Under the pieces are notes generated by a model, which did no database searches, was not told where the DNA came from, and saw only the letters and a list, made by a program, of their open reading frames with translations. From Actinoplanes sp. NBRC 103695 (GTDB lineage: Bacteria; Actinomycetota; Actinomycetes; Mycobacteriales; Micromonosporaceae): DNA of 64,000 bases. The position numbers and the translations under genes are program-made. Positions 36,480 to 47,710 of this stretch are shown here, in pieces. Location: assembly GCF_030269485.1 (NCBI RefSeq), contig NZ_BSTL01000007.1, positions 199,204 through 263,203 on the forward strand, written 5' to 3'. How positions within the stretch are numbered: position 1 is the first letter of the stretch; each line of letters begins with the position of its first letter.

Positions 36480-38111
36480 TCACAGTGGGATGTTTCCATG
36501 TTTCTTCGGCGGCAGCGTCTCGCGCTTCGTCCGGAGCGTACGCAGCGCGCGGGTGACCTGAATGCGGGTATGTGACGGCGGGATGACGGCGTCCACATAG
36601 CCCCGTTCCGCCGCGATGTAGGGGTTGGCCAGCGTGTCCTCGTACTCCTGGATCAGCTCGGCCCGCCGTCCCGCCGGATCCGCGGCGGCCGCGAGCTCGC
36701 CGCGATGCAGGATGTTCACCGCGCCCTGCGCGCCCATGACCGCGATCTGCGCCGTCGGCCAGGCGAAGTTCATGTCGGCGCCGAGATGCTTGGACCCCAT
36801 CACGTCGTACGCGCCGCCGTACGCCTTCCGGGTGATGACGGTGACCTTGGGGACCGTGGCCTCGGCGTACGCGTAGATCAGTTTTGCTCCGCGCCGGATG
36901 ATGCCGTCCCACTCCTGGCCGGTGCCGGGCAGGAAGCCGGGCACGTCCACGAAGGTCAGCACGGGCAGGTTGAAGGCGTCGCAGGTGCGCACGAAGCGGG
37001 CCGCCTTCTCGGACGCGGCGATGTCCAGCGTGCCGGCCAGGCTCATCGGCTGGTTGGCGACGATGCCGACCGGCCGCCCCTCGACGCGCCCGAAGCCGAC
37101 CACGATGTTCTGCGCGTACAGCGGCTGCACCTCGAGGAAGTCCTCGACCACCGCCTCGACCACGGTCTTGATGTCATACGGCTGGTTCGCCGAGTCCGGG
37201 ATCAAGGTGTCCAGAGCAAGATCCCCCGGTTTCACGGCAAGCCCAGCGGTCGGGTCGAGGTCCGCGATCGCGTCAAAGGTGGTGGGTTCGTCCAGGTTGT
37301 TGCTGGGGAGGTACGACAGGAGCGCGCGAACGTAGTCGACGGCGTCGTCCTCGTCCGCCGCCAGATAGTGCGCGTTCCCGCTGCGGGTGTTGTGGGTGCG
37401 CCCGCCGCCCAGTTCCTCCATGCCGACGTCCTCGCCGGTGACCGTGCGGATCACGTCGGGACCGGTGATGAACATGTGCGACGTCTGGTCGACCATGACG
37501 GTGAAGTCGGTGATCGCCGGTGAGTAGACGGCGCCGCCCGCACACGGCCCCATGATCAGGGAGATCTGCGGGATGACACCGCTTGCGCGTACGTTGCGGA
37601 AGAAGATGTCGGCGTAGAGACCGAGCGCGACCACACCCTCCTGGATGCGCGCGCCGCCGGAGTCGTTGATCCCGATGATCGGGCAGCCGATCTTCATGGC
37701 CAGGTCGAGCACCTTGACGATCTTCTCGCCGAACACCTCGCCGAGCGACCCGCCGAAGACCGTGAAGTCCTGCGAGAACACGCACACCTGGCGGCCGTCG
37801 ACGGTGCCGTGGCCGGTGACGACCCCGTCACCGTACGGGCGGTTCTTCTCCAGCCCGAAGTTGGTGGACCGGTGCCGGGCCAGCTCGTCGAGCTCCACGA
37901 AGGAGCCTTCGTCGAGCAGCATGGCGATGCGTTCCCGGGCGGTCTTCTTGCCGCGGGCGTGCTGTTTCTCCACCGCGCGGGCGGAACCGGCGTGTGTCGC
38001 CGCCTCGGTGCGCCGCTCGAGGTCGGCCAGCTTGCCGGCCGTGGTGTGCACGTCGATCTGCTGCCCGCTCTGCTGCTCGCCCGGAGTCGGCGCATCCTGC
38101 TGGAGTGTCAC
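36480..38111 (-). CDS. Acyl-CoA carboxylase beta subunit (carboxyltransferase, PccB/AccD type)
   Basis: 543-aa carboxyltransferase that moves the carboxyl group from biotin to propionyl-CoA or acetyl-CoA. Two crotonase-like halves: N-terminal [19 protein letters not shown] and [15 protein letters not shown]-terminal [20 protein letters not shown] and [13 protein letters not shown], forming the two oxyanion holes. Length and sequence fit PccB. The long open frame to 38699 is not coding; GTG 38111 is chosen because TACGAT ends 7 nt before it (GTG 38129 is the alternative). The N-terminal 25 residues are variable. Partners are the alpha subunit at 21903 and epsilon at 30480. Confidence 0.92.
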   Translation of the reverse strand: MTLQQDAPTPGEQQSGQQIDVHTTAGKLADLERRTEAATHAGSARAVEKQHARGKKTARERIAMLLDEGSFVELDELARHRSTNFGLEKNRPYGDGVVTGHGTVDGRQVCVFSQDFTVFGGSLGEVFGEKIVKVLDLAMKIGCPIIGINDSGGARIQEGVVALGLYADIFFRNVRASGVIPQISLIMGPCAGGAVYSPAITDFTVMVDQTSHMFITGPDVIRTVTGEDVGMEELGGGRTHNTRSGNAHYLAADEDDAVDYVRALLSYLPSNNLDEPTTFDAIADLDPTAGLAVKPGDLALDTLIPDSANQPYDIKTVVEAVVEDFLEVQPLYAQNIVVGFGRVEGRPVGIVANQPMSLAGTLDIAASEKAARFVRTCDAFNLPVLTFVDVPGFLPGTGQEWDGIIRRGAKLIYAYAEATVPKVTVITRKAYGGAYDVMGSKHLGADMNFAWPTAQIAVMGAQGAVNILHRGELAAAADPAGRRAELIQEYEDTLANPYIAAERGYVDAVIPPSHTRIQVTRALRTLRTKRETLPPKKHGNIPL

Positions 38112-38118
38112 GAGGTTG

Positions 38119-38141
38119 ATCGTATCCACGTCCGTTCGGAC
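38119..38141 (-). promoter_or_regulatory. Carboxylase promoter with palindrome GTCCGTTCGGAC
   Basis: TACGAT (38119-38124) is the -10 for GTG 38111. The 12-bp palindrome (38130-38141) sits exactly in the -10/-35 spacer, so a bound repressor would block transcription. Confidence 0.5.
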
Positions 38142-38190
38142 GATGCCGCAGTAGCGTTTCGTACTGAATGCCCTATTCGTTACTCCACCC

Positions 38191-39474
38191 GTGACGAACT
38201 GGATGACCGCGGGCGGCCTCGCCCTGATCGCGGGGGGAATCGCCACACTGGTGGGTTTCCGGCACGTGCTGCTGCCCGGTGGCGAGCCGGCGACCCGCGG
38301 CGAACGGCGGCGTGGCGGGCCGACGTTCACGGTGCCGGCGCAGATCCGGGCCCGTCGCCGGCGGCAGGCGCTGGCCCTGCCCGCGGCACCGACCCGCGCG
38401 GCCATCGAGCCACCCCGGCCCCCCGAGCCGCTCCAGCCCGCCGAGCCACCCCGCCCAGCCTCGCCGTCCCGCGTCGCCTCGCCGTCCCGCTCAGGTGAGC
38501 TGCTTGGCTCGGGTGAGCTGCTTGGCTCGGGTGAGCTGCTTGGCTCGGGTGAGCCGGTTCGCTCCGGCGAGCCGGTTCGCATGGTCCAGCCTTCCGGCCC
38601 CGCCTCGGAGTTTTCTCGCGCTGCGGAGTTTTCGCGCGTCGCCGGGTTTCCCCGCGCCGGCGAGCCTTTCCGCGCTGCCGGACCGCAGGCGTCGGGCATC
38701 TCGGGGGACGTCGCGGAGAAGGACGAGGCCGAGAAGGTCGAGCGGCCCGTCGAGACGCGCGCGGAAAGGCGAGCCAGGCAGGCGGCCGCGAGAGCCGGCG
38801 ACGGGCCGACGCACTCGGTCAGGAACCCGTTCGTGCAGCGGGGTCACGTCGTCGACGAGCCGACCGGTCCGGTCGCCGTCCCGGTCGCGAAGTCCACTCC
38901 GGCGCGAAACACCCCGCGTGAGGGCGACCGGATCGAGGGCTGGGTCCGCCCGCAGTACCAGGAGGACGATTCGGTTCCCGGCGACTACTGGACGCCGATC
39001 CCGGAGAGCTATGGCTGGCCGACCCCGGTGGACCGGCTGCCCGAGGCCCCGGGGTATCCACCGCGCTTCGACCCGGTCGACGCATCCCCGGCCGTCGAGC
39101 CGGCCGTCCCGCAGTGGCCGCCGGTGCAGCCGGCCGACCGCATCGACCTGCCTCGCGGCTGGTCCACCCGCAACGTCCAGCAGCGCCCGGTCCGCCGCGG
39201 CCCCCGCGAGGCGGTCGAGCCCGGCGCCGCCTTCAACCCGGCCAGAGGCGGCAACCCGGTCAGAGGGGGCAACCCGGCCAGAGGCGGCGGACAGGTGCGG
39301 GGCGCCAGTCCGGCCATGGGAGGCGGTCCGCTCAAGAACGCCGGCGCAGCGGTGGAAGGCGAGCAGGAGAACTCGCAGCGAAGCCGTCCCCGTCCCCGTC
39401 CCCGCCCGTCGTCGGGCGGCCAGCCGGAGCGCAGCACCGTCTACCGGAGCAGGCACGCTGCCGACCCGGGCTAG
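38191..39474 (+). CDS. Membrane-anchored low-complexity protein, function unknown
   Basis: 427 aa. One N-terminal helix ([20 protein letters not shown], residues 4-23), then a basic patch and about 390 residues rich in Pro, Arg, Glu and Ser without visible domain structure. It includes LLGSGE repeats from the 18-bp DNA array and Arg/Gly-rich [12 protein letters not shown] segments. Short tryptophan/tyrosine motifs ([19 protein letters not shown]) may be binding sites. Divergent from the carboxylase gene. GTG 38191 gives the signal-anchor directly. I do not recognise a family. Confidence 0.65.
   Translation: MTNWMTAGGLALIAGGIATLVGFRHVLLPGGEPATRGERRRGGPTFTVPAQIRARRRRQALALPAAPTRAAIEPPRPPEPLQPAEPPRPASPSRVASPSRSGELLGSGELLGSGELLGSGEPVRSGEPVRMVQPSGPASEFSRAAEFSRVAGFPRAGEPFRAAGPQASGISGDVAEKDEAEKVERPVETRAERRARQAAARAGDGPTHSVRNPFVQRGHVVDEPTGPVAVPVAKSTPARNTPREGDRIEGWVRPQYQEDDSVPGDYWTPIPESYGWPTPVDRLPEAPGYPPRFDPVDASPAVEPAVPQWPPVQPADRIDLPRGWSTRNVQQRPVRRGPREAVEPGAAFNPARGGNPVRGGNPARGGGQVRGASPAMGGGPLKNAGAAVEGEQENSQRSRPRPRPRPSSGGQPERSTVYRSRHAADPG
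38494..38547 (+). repeat. Three identical 18-bp units in the 38191 gene
   Basis: Perfect tandem copies 38494-38511, 38512-38529 and 38530-38547, followed by diverged units; they encode GELLGS. Confidence 0.95.
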
Positions 39475-39514
39475 CCTCAGCCCCAGGCGGGCCCCGTCGA
39501 TCCCCAGCGGCCGT

Positions 39515-39645
39515 CGGCCCGGAGTGAGATGCCGGCCCGGGGATGAAACGTCGGCCCGGGGATGAAACGTCGGCCCGGGGGTGAAACGTCGGCCCGGGGG
39601 TGAAACATCGGCCCGGAGTGAGATGCCGGCCCGGGTTGAGGCATT
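39515..39645. repeat. Seven-unit 18/19-bp intergenic tandem array upstream of birA
   Basis: Units start with CGGCCC at 39515, 39533, 39552, 39571, 39590, 39609 and 39627. Units 1 and 6 are identical 18-mers, while units 2-5 are 19-mers differing by one or two bases. The array begins 40 bp after one gene and ends 72 bp before birA. Confidence 0.93.
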
Positions 39646-39705
39646 GGCCGGGGCGGCCGCCGATCAGGGTTCGGGGCGTCCCCGCCCGGTCGGCGGGACA
39701 GGACC

Positions 39706-39711
39706 TACGCT
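39706..39711 (+). promoter_or_regulatory. -10 hexamer TACGCT, 6 nt before ATG 39718
   Basis: Leaderless-type promoter for birA. Confidence 0.6.
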
Positions 39712-39717
39712 TGGCCG

Positions 39718-40560
39718 ATGTCCTCGCCGTACCGGGATCTGGATCGCCCGCCGCTCAGCAGCCGCAGCCTCGAGCGTGCCCTCCTCGTGCCCGGCGGCCT
39801 CTGGCGCCGGCTCGACATCCGGGCCGCGACCGGGTCGACCAACGCCGACGCCACCGAGGCCGCCCTCGCCGGTGAGCCGGAGGGCCTCGTCGTCGTGGCC
39901 GAGCAGCAGGTGGCGGGCCGTGGCCGCCGGGATCGCACCTGGGTCTCGCCGCCGGGCGCCGGCCTGACCCTGAGCGTGCTGCTGCGTCCGGGCGATGTGC
40001 CCAGCCGGCGGTGGGGCTGGTTGCCGTTGCTGGCGGGGGTCGCGCTGCGCGACGCGGTGCACCGGATCACGGAGCTGGACGCCACCCTCAAATGGCCCAA
40101 CGACCTGCTGGTCCACGACCAACAGAGCCAGCTGAGTAGCAAGTGTGCGGGGATCCTGGCCGAGGTCGCTGGTGACGCGGTGGTCGTCGGCATCGGGCTG
40201 AACGTGACGACCCGGGTCGGCGAGCTTCCCCCGGTGACCGGTCTGCCGGCCACCTCGCTGCAGATCGCGGGTGCGAAGAGCACCGACCGGGAACCGCTGG
40301 TCAAGGCGCTGCTGCGGAGCCTCGAGCAGTGGTACGTCGGCTGGCGGGACGCGGGCGGCGACGCCGAGATGTGCGGGCTGCTGGGCGCGTACCGGCGGGG
40401 GTGCTCGACGATCGGGCGGGACGTGCGGGTGGAACTGCCGGCCGGGGACGACGTGGTCGGCGCCGCGGTGGACGTGGACGCCGACGGGCAGCTGGTGGTC
40501 CGAACGGCTGACGGCGTCGACAACCGTGTCTCGGCCGGTGACGTGCGCCACGTACGCTGA
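39718..40560 (+). CDS. birA: Biotin--[acetyl-CoA-carboxylase] ligase
   Basis: 280-aa class I biotin protein ligase (no N-terminal helix-turn-helix, so not a repressor). It makes biotinyl-AMP and attaches biotin to the carrier lysine of acyl-CoA carboxylase, here Lys543 of the 21903-23654 product. Motifs: GSTNADA, the biotinyl-AMP loop GRGRRDRTW and KWPNDLLV; the C-terminal SH3-like cap ends VSAGDVRHVR. Located 1.6 kb from the beta subunit start, consistent with a biotin-carboxylation neighbourhood. Confidence 0.93.
   Translation: MSSPYRDLDRPPLSSRSLERALLVPGGLWRRLDIRAATGSTNADATEAALAGEPEGLVVVAEQQVAGRGRRDRTWVSPPGAGLTLSVLLRPGDVPSRRWGWLPLLAGVALRDAVHRITELDATLKWPNDLLVHDQQSQLSSKCAGILAEVAGDAVVVGIGLNVTTRVGELPPVTGLPATSLQIAGAKSTDREPLVKALLRSLEQWYVGWRDAGGDAEMCGLLGAYRRGCSTIGRDVRVELPAGDDVVGAAVDVDADGQLVVRTADGVDNRVSAGDVRHVR
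40553..40558 (+). promoter_or_regulatory. -10 hexamer TACGCT, 6 nt before GTG 40565
   Basis: Lies at the very end of birA and overlaps its stop; sets the PH-domain gene start. Confidence 0.55.
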
Positions 40561-40564
40561 CCGC

Positions 40565-41152
40565 GTGCCTTTCCCGGACGACGTCCTGACCGAGGAGGAG
40601 GAGGTCGTCCTCCACCTCCGCCCCCATGCCAAGGCGGCCGCGCGGCCGGTGATCGCGCTGCTCTTCGCACTGGCGGTCACGATCGTCGCCTGGGTGATGC
40701 TGCCGGACAACGACGGCGGCCTGATCGGGGTGTGCGTGGTCGGCGCGCTGGCGCTGTTCTTCGGGCTGACCCGGGGCGTGGCGCCGCTGGTGGTCTGGCG
40801 CTGCACGCACTACGTCTTCACCGACGAGCGGGTGCTGACGCAGGAGGGCGTGCTGACCCGGCTGCGGCGGGACGTGCCGCTGGCCCGGGTGAACGATCAC
40901 TCGGTGCGGCAGTCGCTGTGGGACCGGATGTTCGGCTGCGGCACGATGACCGTCGACTCGATCGGCGACACCGCGCTGGTGCTGGCGTCGGTGCCCCGGG
41001 TCCAGGAGTTGCAGACCACCCTTTACCAGCTGATCGAGGACGATCACCTGAAGGAGGACGAGGAAGAGGAGAGCGAGGAGCTCAGCGACGCTCCGCCCGC
41101 TCCTTCTCCTCCAGCTCAGAAAGTTCCGCCTCGAAGGATCCTCCGGCGTTGA
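40565..41152 (+). CDS. PH-domain (bPH2/YdbS-like) membrane protein
   Basis: 195 aa. Two membrane helices (about 28-68, IALLFALAVTIVAWVML and LIGVCVVGALALFFGL) followed by a bacterial PH domain with YVFTDERVLTQEGVLTRLRRDVPLARVNDHSV and GTMTVDSIGDTALVLASVP. The C-terminus is acidic then proline-rich, encoded opposite the GtrA gene for 71 bp. Function unknown; common beside birA in actinomycetes. Confidence 0.85.
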   Translation: MPFPDDVLTEEEEVVLHLRPHAKAAARPVIALLFALAVTIVAWVMLPDNDGGLIGVCVVGALALFFGLTRGVAPLVVWRCTHYVFTDERVLTQEGVLTRLRRDVPLARVNDHSVRQSLWDRMFGCGTMTVDSIGDTALVLASVPRVQELQTTLYQLIEDDHLKEDEEEESEELSDAPPAPSPPAQKVPPRRILRR

Positions 41153-41672
41153 GCTCCGCGTCGAGGGATGCCTCGGCGCTGAGCTCGGCCAGGCCGGCCG
41201 CCACGTCCATCTCGGCGACCGCGGCCTCGTGACCGTCGACCGGCGGCTTCAGGAAGACGAAGGTGCGGTACGCCCAGAACCGGAACAGCGTCGCGACCCC
41301 TGCGGCGAACAGCGTCACGCCCATGATCAGCATCCGGTGGTCGGTCTCGGTCAGCCCGAAGCCGTACTTGGCGACCGCCACGGAGCCGGACTGGATGACC
41401 ATGCCGACCAGATTGAAGCCGAAGAACAGCGTGTACTCCCGGCGCAGTGCCGTCTTCGTGTGGTTCCGGTAGGTCCAGTACCGGTTCGCGAAGTACGCCA
41501 GCGTCGTGGTCACCACGGTCGCGATGACGGTCGCCTTGACGGCGCCGATCGGCATCGCGACATAGGTGATGGCCAGGTACAGGGCGGCGTTGGCCGCGCC
41601 GATGATCCCGAAAGCGAAGGCTTCCGGAGCGAGACGGCGCAAGCGTTCCGTCAGCGTGCGGGCTGAAGGCAT
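41082..41672 (-). CDS. GtrA-family membrane protein
   Basis: 196 aa with four membrane helices typical of GtrA, which flips or presents polyprenyl-linked sugars for cell-surface glycosylation. FGIIGAANAALYLAITYV, the conserved NRYWTYRNHTKTALRREY loop and FRFWAYRTFVF at the end match the family. A 50-residue acidic tail (Ala/Glu-rich) extends beyond the domain. TAAGGT ends 6 nt before ATG 41672. A second GtrA gene lies 63 bp upstream on the same strand. Confidence 0.88.
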   Translation of the reverse strand: MPSARTLTERLRRLAPEAFAFGIIGAANAALYLAITYVAMPIGAVKATVIATVVTTTLAYFANRYWTYRNHTKTALRREYTLFFGFNLVGMVIQSGSVAVAKYGFGLTETDHRMLIMGVTLFAAGVATLFRFWAYRTFVFLKPPVDGHEAAVAEMDVAAGLAELSAEASLDAELNAGGSFEAELSELEEKERAERR

Positions 41673-41678
41673 TCGGCA

Positions 41679-41684
41679 ACCTTA
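41679..41684 (-). promoter_or_regulatory. -10 hexamer TAAGGT, 6 nt before ATG 41672
   Basis: Indicates independent transcription of the first GtrA gene. Confidence 0.5.
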
Positions 41685-41735
41685 CGGGGAAGAGGGTGTG
41701 GGAGCGGGGTCACGAGAGGGCGAGTGACACCGACG

Positions 41736-42245
41736 TCACATCCTGGGAACGGGCTCCTGGGCGGCGGGTGCGGGCTCCGAGGCGTCATCCGCGGGGAAAA
41801 CGAACCGGCGGTAGGACCAGAAACGGAACAACGTGCCCAGGGCGGTGCCGATCAGCTGGCCGGAGATGTTGTCGGCGGCCTGGGTCCGCAGCACCGGCCA
41901 GACGTCGCCGAGCAGGTTGTGGCTGATCGTGAGGCAGGCCAGGCTGATGCCCAGGCCGACGCCGTTGATGACGAAGAACAGGGTGTACTGCCGGGCCATG
42001 TGGGTGTGCCGGCTGTGCCGCCACGTCCAGAAGCGGTTGCCGAGGAAGGCGATGGTGGTCGCGATCACCATCGAGATCGTCTTGGCGACCCGGCTCTCCG
42101 TCCCGGTGCCGAGCAGGATGTTGAAGATCGCGAGGTCGACGAGGAACGCAACACCGCCAACAGCGCCGAACTTGCCCACCTCGCGGACCAGGGCGGACAG
42201 CCGTTGCCGCAGCGTGGGGTGCGGCTGCGGCGAGGTGTCAGGCAC
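41736..42245 (-). CDS. GtrA-family membrane protein (paralogue)
   Basis: 169 aa, four helices: VGGVAFLVDLAIFNILLGTG, the loop GNRFWTWRHSRHTHMARQY, and FRFWSYRRFVFP, aligning with the neighbouring GtrA through its core. GTG 42245 is chosen because TACTCT (42253-42258) ends 7 nt before it; GTG 42272 would add nine residues. The pair may act on different lipid-linked sugars or form a heteromer (inference). Confidence 0.87.
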   Translation of the reverse strand: MPDTSPQPHPTLRQRLSALVREVGKFGAVGGVAFLVDLAIFNILLGTGTESRVAKTISMVIATTIAFLGNRFWTWRHSRHTHMARQYTLFFVINGVGLGISLACLTISHNLLGDVWPVLRTQAADNISGQLIGTALGTLFRFWSYRRFVFPADDASEPAPAAQEPVPRM

Positions 42246-42252
42246 GGATCCG

Positions 42253-42258
42253 AGAGTA
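42253..42258 (-). promoter_or_regulatory. -10 hexamer TACTCT, 7 nt before GTG 42245
   Basis: Supports the shorter start of the second GtrA gene. Confidence 0.45.
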
Positions 42259-42297
42259 CCGGCGCCCGTCACGGGTCGCCGTTCTCGTGCGCGACTC

Positions 42298-43059
42298 TTA
42301 ACAGGTCGGTGCTGAATGGTGACGTTGCCTATACGTGGGGTAGCGGACCGTGTCCACCTCAGTCAGCTCGGCCGCCTTCGATCGGCACGTCGCGCAGCCG
42401 CTCAGATGCGCCGAAACGCGGACGGCGTCGCGGGGGGAGAGCCGGCCGCGGACGTGCCCGCTGAGCCGTTCGCCGGTGAACCGGCACTGCGGCTGATCCG
42501 TCACCGCGACGTGTTGTTGCAGGTAGAGGCTGCGTAAGCCTTCACGGGCCCGATGCGCGAGGACGGCCACCGCGTTCGGGGTCAGGCCCAGCCGGGGCGC
42601 GATCTCGGCCGGCCCGGCGCCCTCCACCTCGGTCATCCAGAGCACATCCCGCCAGCGTGCGGGGAGTTGCTGGAAGGCCCGGGCGGCGAAGGTGCGCTCC
42701 AGCCGCTCCAGGGTCGGGTCGAGGAACGGTTCGCCGGCGTCGTACCGGCTCAGGTCGTCGGTGAACTCGAGGCGGCGGTCGCGTCGGGCGCGGTGGTAGG
42801 AGACGTGCCGCAGGGTGGTGGCCAGGTAGGCGCGGAAGGCGGCGAGCGGGCCCCGGCCGGCGCGAAGGGTGGCGAACACCCGGGCGAAGGTCTCGGCGAC
42901 CAGGTCGTCCGCCTCGGCCGGGTCGCGGGTCAGGGAGAAGGCGAGCTGCCGGGCCGCGGCGCGGTGGCGTTGATAGAGCGTCCCGTACGCCGCGGTGTCC
43001 CCGCTCCGCACCGCGGCGAGCAGATCGGAGTCGGTGTCGTCCACGCCCGCGATCGTCAT
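42298..43059 (-). CDS. ECF-type sigma factor with C-terminal zinc-finger module
   Basis: 253 aa. Sigma region 2 (GTLYQRHRAAARQLAFSLT through AEADDLVAETFARVF) and region 4 (FQQLPARWRDVLWMTEVEG, LGLTPNAVAVLAHRAREGL) are clear. After residue 205 a ZAS-like HxxxCxxC module (HLSGCATC) follows, normally found in anti-sigma factors; here it is fused. Such fusions suggest redox or zinc control in cis. AGGAGG precedes ATG 43059. No separate anti-sigma gene is adjacent. Confidence 0.88.
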   Translation of the reverse strand: MTIAGVDDTDSDLLAAVRSGDTAAYGTLYQRHRAAARQLAFSLTRDPAEADDLVAETFARVFATLRAGRGPLAAFRAYLATTLRHVSYHRARRDRRLEFTDDLSRYDAGEPFLDPTLERLERTFAARAFQQLPARWRDVLWMTEVEGAGPAEIAPRLGLTPNAVAVLAHRAREGLRSLYLQQHVAVTDQPQCRFTGERLSGHVRGRLSPRDAVRVSAHLSGCATCRSKAAELTEVDTVRYPTYRQRHHSAPTC

Positions 43060-43222
43060 TCCTGCCTCCTGAGCCGGGAGTGAGAGGAAAGCCCGATTAC
43101 GGGACAGCTTAGGGTGTTAAGTCCTATTTGTGAAAGTAGCGAAAAGTCGGTGCGGTGCGCAGATCTGCAGCGTCCGGCGAAGGATCGATCGCCAATGCGC
43201 AGAGCGGCCGTAGATTGTGCGG

Positions 43223-43231
43223 TTATCCACA
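43223..43231 (+). promoter_or_regulatory. DnaA-box-like TTATCCACA
   Basis: Perfect 9-mer 113 bp before pckG in the 284-bp gap after the sigma gene; the gap shows no other recognised feature. Confidence 0.45.
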
Positions 43232-43343
43232 GCAACAGCCGATGAACTGAACGTGTTCGCGGCTTAGTCTGACGTGACTCCACTGACACGGCCGCCCACA
43301 CGGCCTGTTTGGTCATTGGTCAGAGCCGACCGAAGGAGATCAC

Positions 43344-45161
<1,818 letters not shown>

Positions 45162-45220
45162 GCCAGTGGTAGGCCAGAGCGGTATTTGCTCCCGAGATGC
45201 CGCCGCGGTCTACCACTAAA

Positions 45221-45226
45221 TACGCT
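45221..45226 (+). promoter_or_regulatory. -10 hexamer TACGCT, 6 nt before ATG 45233
   Basis: Selects ATG 45233 for the membrane protein. Confidence 0.6.
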
Positions 45227-45232
45227 GGCGGC

Positions 45233-46063
45233 ATGACGACGGTCGAGAGCGGGGTGCGGCCGGTCGCGGTGCGTGCGCTGACCTTGCTGCTGGCCGCGAC
45301 GGCGGCGGCCACGGTCGTGGTCGAGCTGCTCAATTACGTGTACGCCCCGGAGCCCGGCGCCGGGCTCTGGGTGCGTACCGGGTGGGCGCTGCTGCGTACC
45401 CTCGGATGGTTGATCTTGATCTCCCAGGTCCGCCGGGGACGTGCCGGCGCGCGGCCGGTCGGGCTGATCCTGGCCGTCACGACCGTCTTCGCGGTGGGCC
45501 GGCTGATCGTGCCGCAGAGTGGCGCACCCGCGATGGCCGGCGTCATCGGGTTCGGCGTCCTCGTGGTGCTCTGCACGAGCGTGGTCGTGCTGCTCTACCG
45601 GCACCCCGCGATCGGCGAGCATCTGGTGCGGCATCCGCGCCGGATCGGACTCGGCCCGGACGGCATCACCTTCCAGGAGACCGCGCCCAAGCGGGAGGTC
45701 GGCGTCTGGCTGATGACCGCGCGGGTGTCCGCGTTCACCTACAGCCCGCTGATGCTGGTGCCCTGCCTGATCTCGGTGGGCGAGCTCGGCGACAAGCCGG
45801 AGTACCTGCTGGCCGTGATCTTCTGGTTCGTGGCCGGGTTCGGTGTCAGCTACGTCGTGCTGCTGAGCACGTTCTTCCTGCTGCGCGGCAAGGCGTTCGC
45901 CCGGGTGCTGCTCGGCTGGATCGGGCTCGGCGTCCTGCTGATCGACCTGCCGCTCTGCTACCTGCTGCTGGGCGTGGACGGGCTGATCCGCGACGGCGCG
46001 CCGCTGGTCGTGGCGGTCGCGCTCACGTCGTACGCCCTGCTGAGGGCGCGCCCTAAACGCTGA
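45233..46063 (+). CDS. Polytopic membrane protein, function unknown
   Basis: 276 aa with about seven hydrophobic helices (for example [19 protein letters not shown], then [34 protein letters not shown] and [13 protein letters not shown]), separated by short loops; one cytoplasmic loop contains [17 protein letters not shown]. No transporter signature or catalytic motif was recognised. It converges with the chemoreceptor gene, overlapping by 11 bp. Confidence 0.7.
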   Translation: MTTVESGVRPVAVRALTLLLAATAAATVVVELLNYVYAPEPGAGLWVRTGWALLRTLGWLILISQVRRGRAGARPVGLILAVTTVFAVGRLIVPQSGAPAMAGVIGFGVLVVLCTSVVVLLYRHPAIGEHLVRHPRRIGLGPDGITFQETAPKREVGVWLMTARVSAFTYSPLMLVPCLISVGELGDKPEYLLAVIFWFVAGFGVSYVVLLSTFFLLRGKAFARVLLGWIGLGVLLIDLPLCYLLLGVDGLIRDGAPLVVAVALTSYALLRARPKR

Positions 46064-47657
46064 ACCGGCCGACCAGGGCCTGCAGGTCGTTGGACATCCG
46101 GGCCAGGTCCTCGGCGGCGGTCTGCGCCCCGGCGACGTTCTCCGTGGTGACCCGGGTCGTGGTGGCCAGGGTGTCGATGCCGGCGGCGATGTCGCCGACG
46201 CTGCCGGCCGCCTCGCCGACACCGCGGTTCATCTCGGCGGTCGTCGCGGTCTGTTCCTCCACCGCCGCCGCGATCGTGGTCTGGTAGTCGCTGATCTTCA
46301 TGATCACCATGTCGATCTCGCCGATGGCGGTGATCGCGGTGCCGGTGTCCGCCTGGATCGCGTTGACCCGGGCGCCGATGTCCTCGGTCGCCCGCGCCGT
46401 CTCCTGAGCCAGATCCTTGACCTCCGACGCCACCACCGCGAACCCCTTACCCGCGTCACCCGCCCGAGCCGCCTCGATGGTCGCGTTCAGGGCCAGCAGG
46501 TTGGTCTGCTCGGCGATCGACGTGATCAACTTGATCACGTTGCCGATCTCGGCCGACGACTCACCTAGCTTGGTGACGGTCTGGTTGGTGGACTGCGCCA
46601 TCTGCACGGCCTGACCGGCGATCGCGGCGGCCTGGTTGGCGTTCTCCGAGATCTCCCGGATCGACGCGCCCATCTCCTCGGCCCCGGTGGACACCGTGTC
46701 GACGTTGCGCCGGATCTCCTCGGCCGCCGTCGCGATCCGGGAGGCCTGGTCGCTGGACTGGTTCGCGCCACCGGCGATCTCGTTGTTCGAGGCGGAGAGC
46801 TGGGTCGCCGCGGCGGCCAGCGACTGCGACGCGGTGCCGAGGGTCTGCATCGCCTCCCGCATGCTGCCCGTGGCCCGGTTCAGTGAGCCCGCCATGGCAC
46901 CCACCTCGTCGGTGGATTGCACGTCGACGGTGCCGGTCAGGTCGCCGTCGGCCACCCGCGCCAGGGTCTCGCTGACCTGCCCCAGCGGGCCGACGATGCG
47001 GCGGACGGTCAGCCAGCCGAGGGCGGCCGCGAGCACCAGGCCGACGATCAGGGCGGTGATCAGCAGGGTCCGGTTGGCGACGTAGGTCGAGTGGGCACCG
47101 CCGGCGGCCGAGGCGGCATTCTCGGCCTCGATCTTCCGGAGGTCGTCGAAGGCGTTGTTCGCGGCGTCCACCAGCGGCGCGGCGTTACCGTAGGCCTTCT
47201 CGAAACGCGCGTTGTCGCTGCCCAGGGCGGCCGGGAGGAGCTGGTCGTCGCGCTCCTGGCCGAAGGCTTCCAGCGCCAGCTTCAGCCGGTTGGCCGCGGA
47301 CTGCTGCGCGGGCGTCATGCCGAGGCCCTCGTACCGCGCGATGCCGCTGTCCACCTCCTCGGCCGCGGCGTGGGCGGCGTCGCGGTACCGGCCGGTCGCC
47401 GCCGTGCTGCCCGCGATGTCGGCCATGGTCAGGGCGAACAGCTCGTCGTCGAAGTCGCCCTGCACGTCGGCGAGCTGCGACCCGGGCACCAGATTCTCCT
47501 GGAAGATGGCCGTCGCTCTGGTGTCGAGCTGGTTCAGCCCTAGGATGCCGAACGTCGTGGCGGTGAGCGCGGCCAGCAGCGCGACGCCCAGCGCCATGGT
47601 GATCTTGACTCCGACCCGGAGATTGCCGAACCAGCGAGCGCCAGTGAAAGAAGCCAC
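46053..47657 (-). CDS. Methyl-accepting chemotaxis protein
   Basis: 534 aa. First membrane helix about 14-34 ([20 protein letters not shown]), periplasmic four-helix-bundle sensor 35-190, second helix about 191-211 ([18 protein letters not shown]), HAMP domain, then the signalling hairpin with the near-invariant tip [19 protein letters not shown] and [20 protein letters not shown]. It transmits ligand binding to CheA/CheW; no che genes lie here, so it is an orphan. GATAGT (47664-47669) ends 6 nt before GTG 47657. Confidence 0.93.
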   Translation of the reverse strand: MASFTGARWFGNLRVGVKITMALGVALLAALTATTFGILGLNQLDTRATAIFQENLVPGSQLADVQGDFDDELFALTMADIAGSTAATGRYRDAAHAAAEEVDSGIARYEGLGMTPAQQSAANRLKLALEAFGQERDDQLLPAALGSDNARFEKAYGNAAPLVDAANNAFDDLRKIEAENAASAAGGAHSTYVANRTLLITALIVGLVLAAALGWLTVRRIVGPLGQVSETLARVADGDLTGTVDVQSTDEVGAMAGSLNRATGSMREAMQTLGTASQSLAAAATQLSASNNEIAGGANQSSDQASRIATAAEEIRRNVDTVSTGAEEMGASIREISENANQAAAIAGQAVQMAQSTNQTVTKLGESSAEIGNVIKLITSIAEQTNLLALNATIEAARAGDAGKGFAVVASEVKDLAQETARATEDIGARVNAIQADTGTAITAIGEIDMVIMKISDYQTTIAAAVEEQTATTAEMNRGVGEAAGSVGDIAAGIDTLATTTRVTTENVAGAQTAAEDLARMSNDLQALVGRFSV

Positions 47658-47663
47658 CGATCC

Positions 47664-47669
47664 ACTATC
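47664..47669 (-). promoter_or_regulatory. -10 hexamer GATAGT, 6 nt before GTG 47657
   Basis: Leaderless-type promoter of the chemoreceptor. Confidence 0.45.
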
Positions 47670-47710
47670 AGACAGATGCCGGGCGCGACGCGGCGATATC
47701 GGGGTATCCC

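Noticed and set aside
36480..38699. Carboxylase beta subunit starting at 38699
   Set aside because: The extra 196 residues are Arg/Ser/Glu repeats read from the complement of the 38191 gene; promoter and family start lie at 38111.
39515..39645. CRISPR array
   Set aside because: Units are contiguous with no unique spacers, and no cas gene is present. The same holds for the 18-, 27- and 7-bp arrays.
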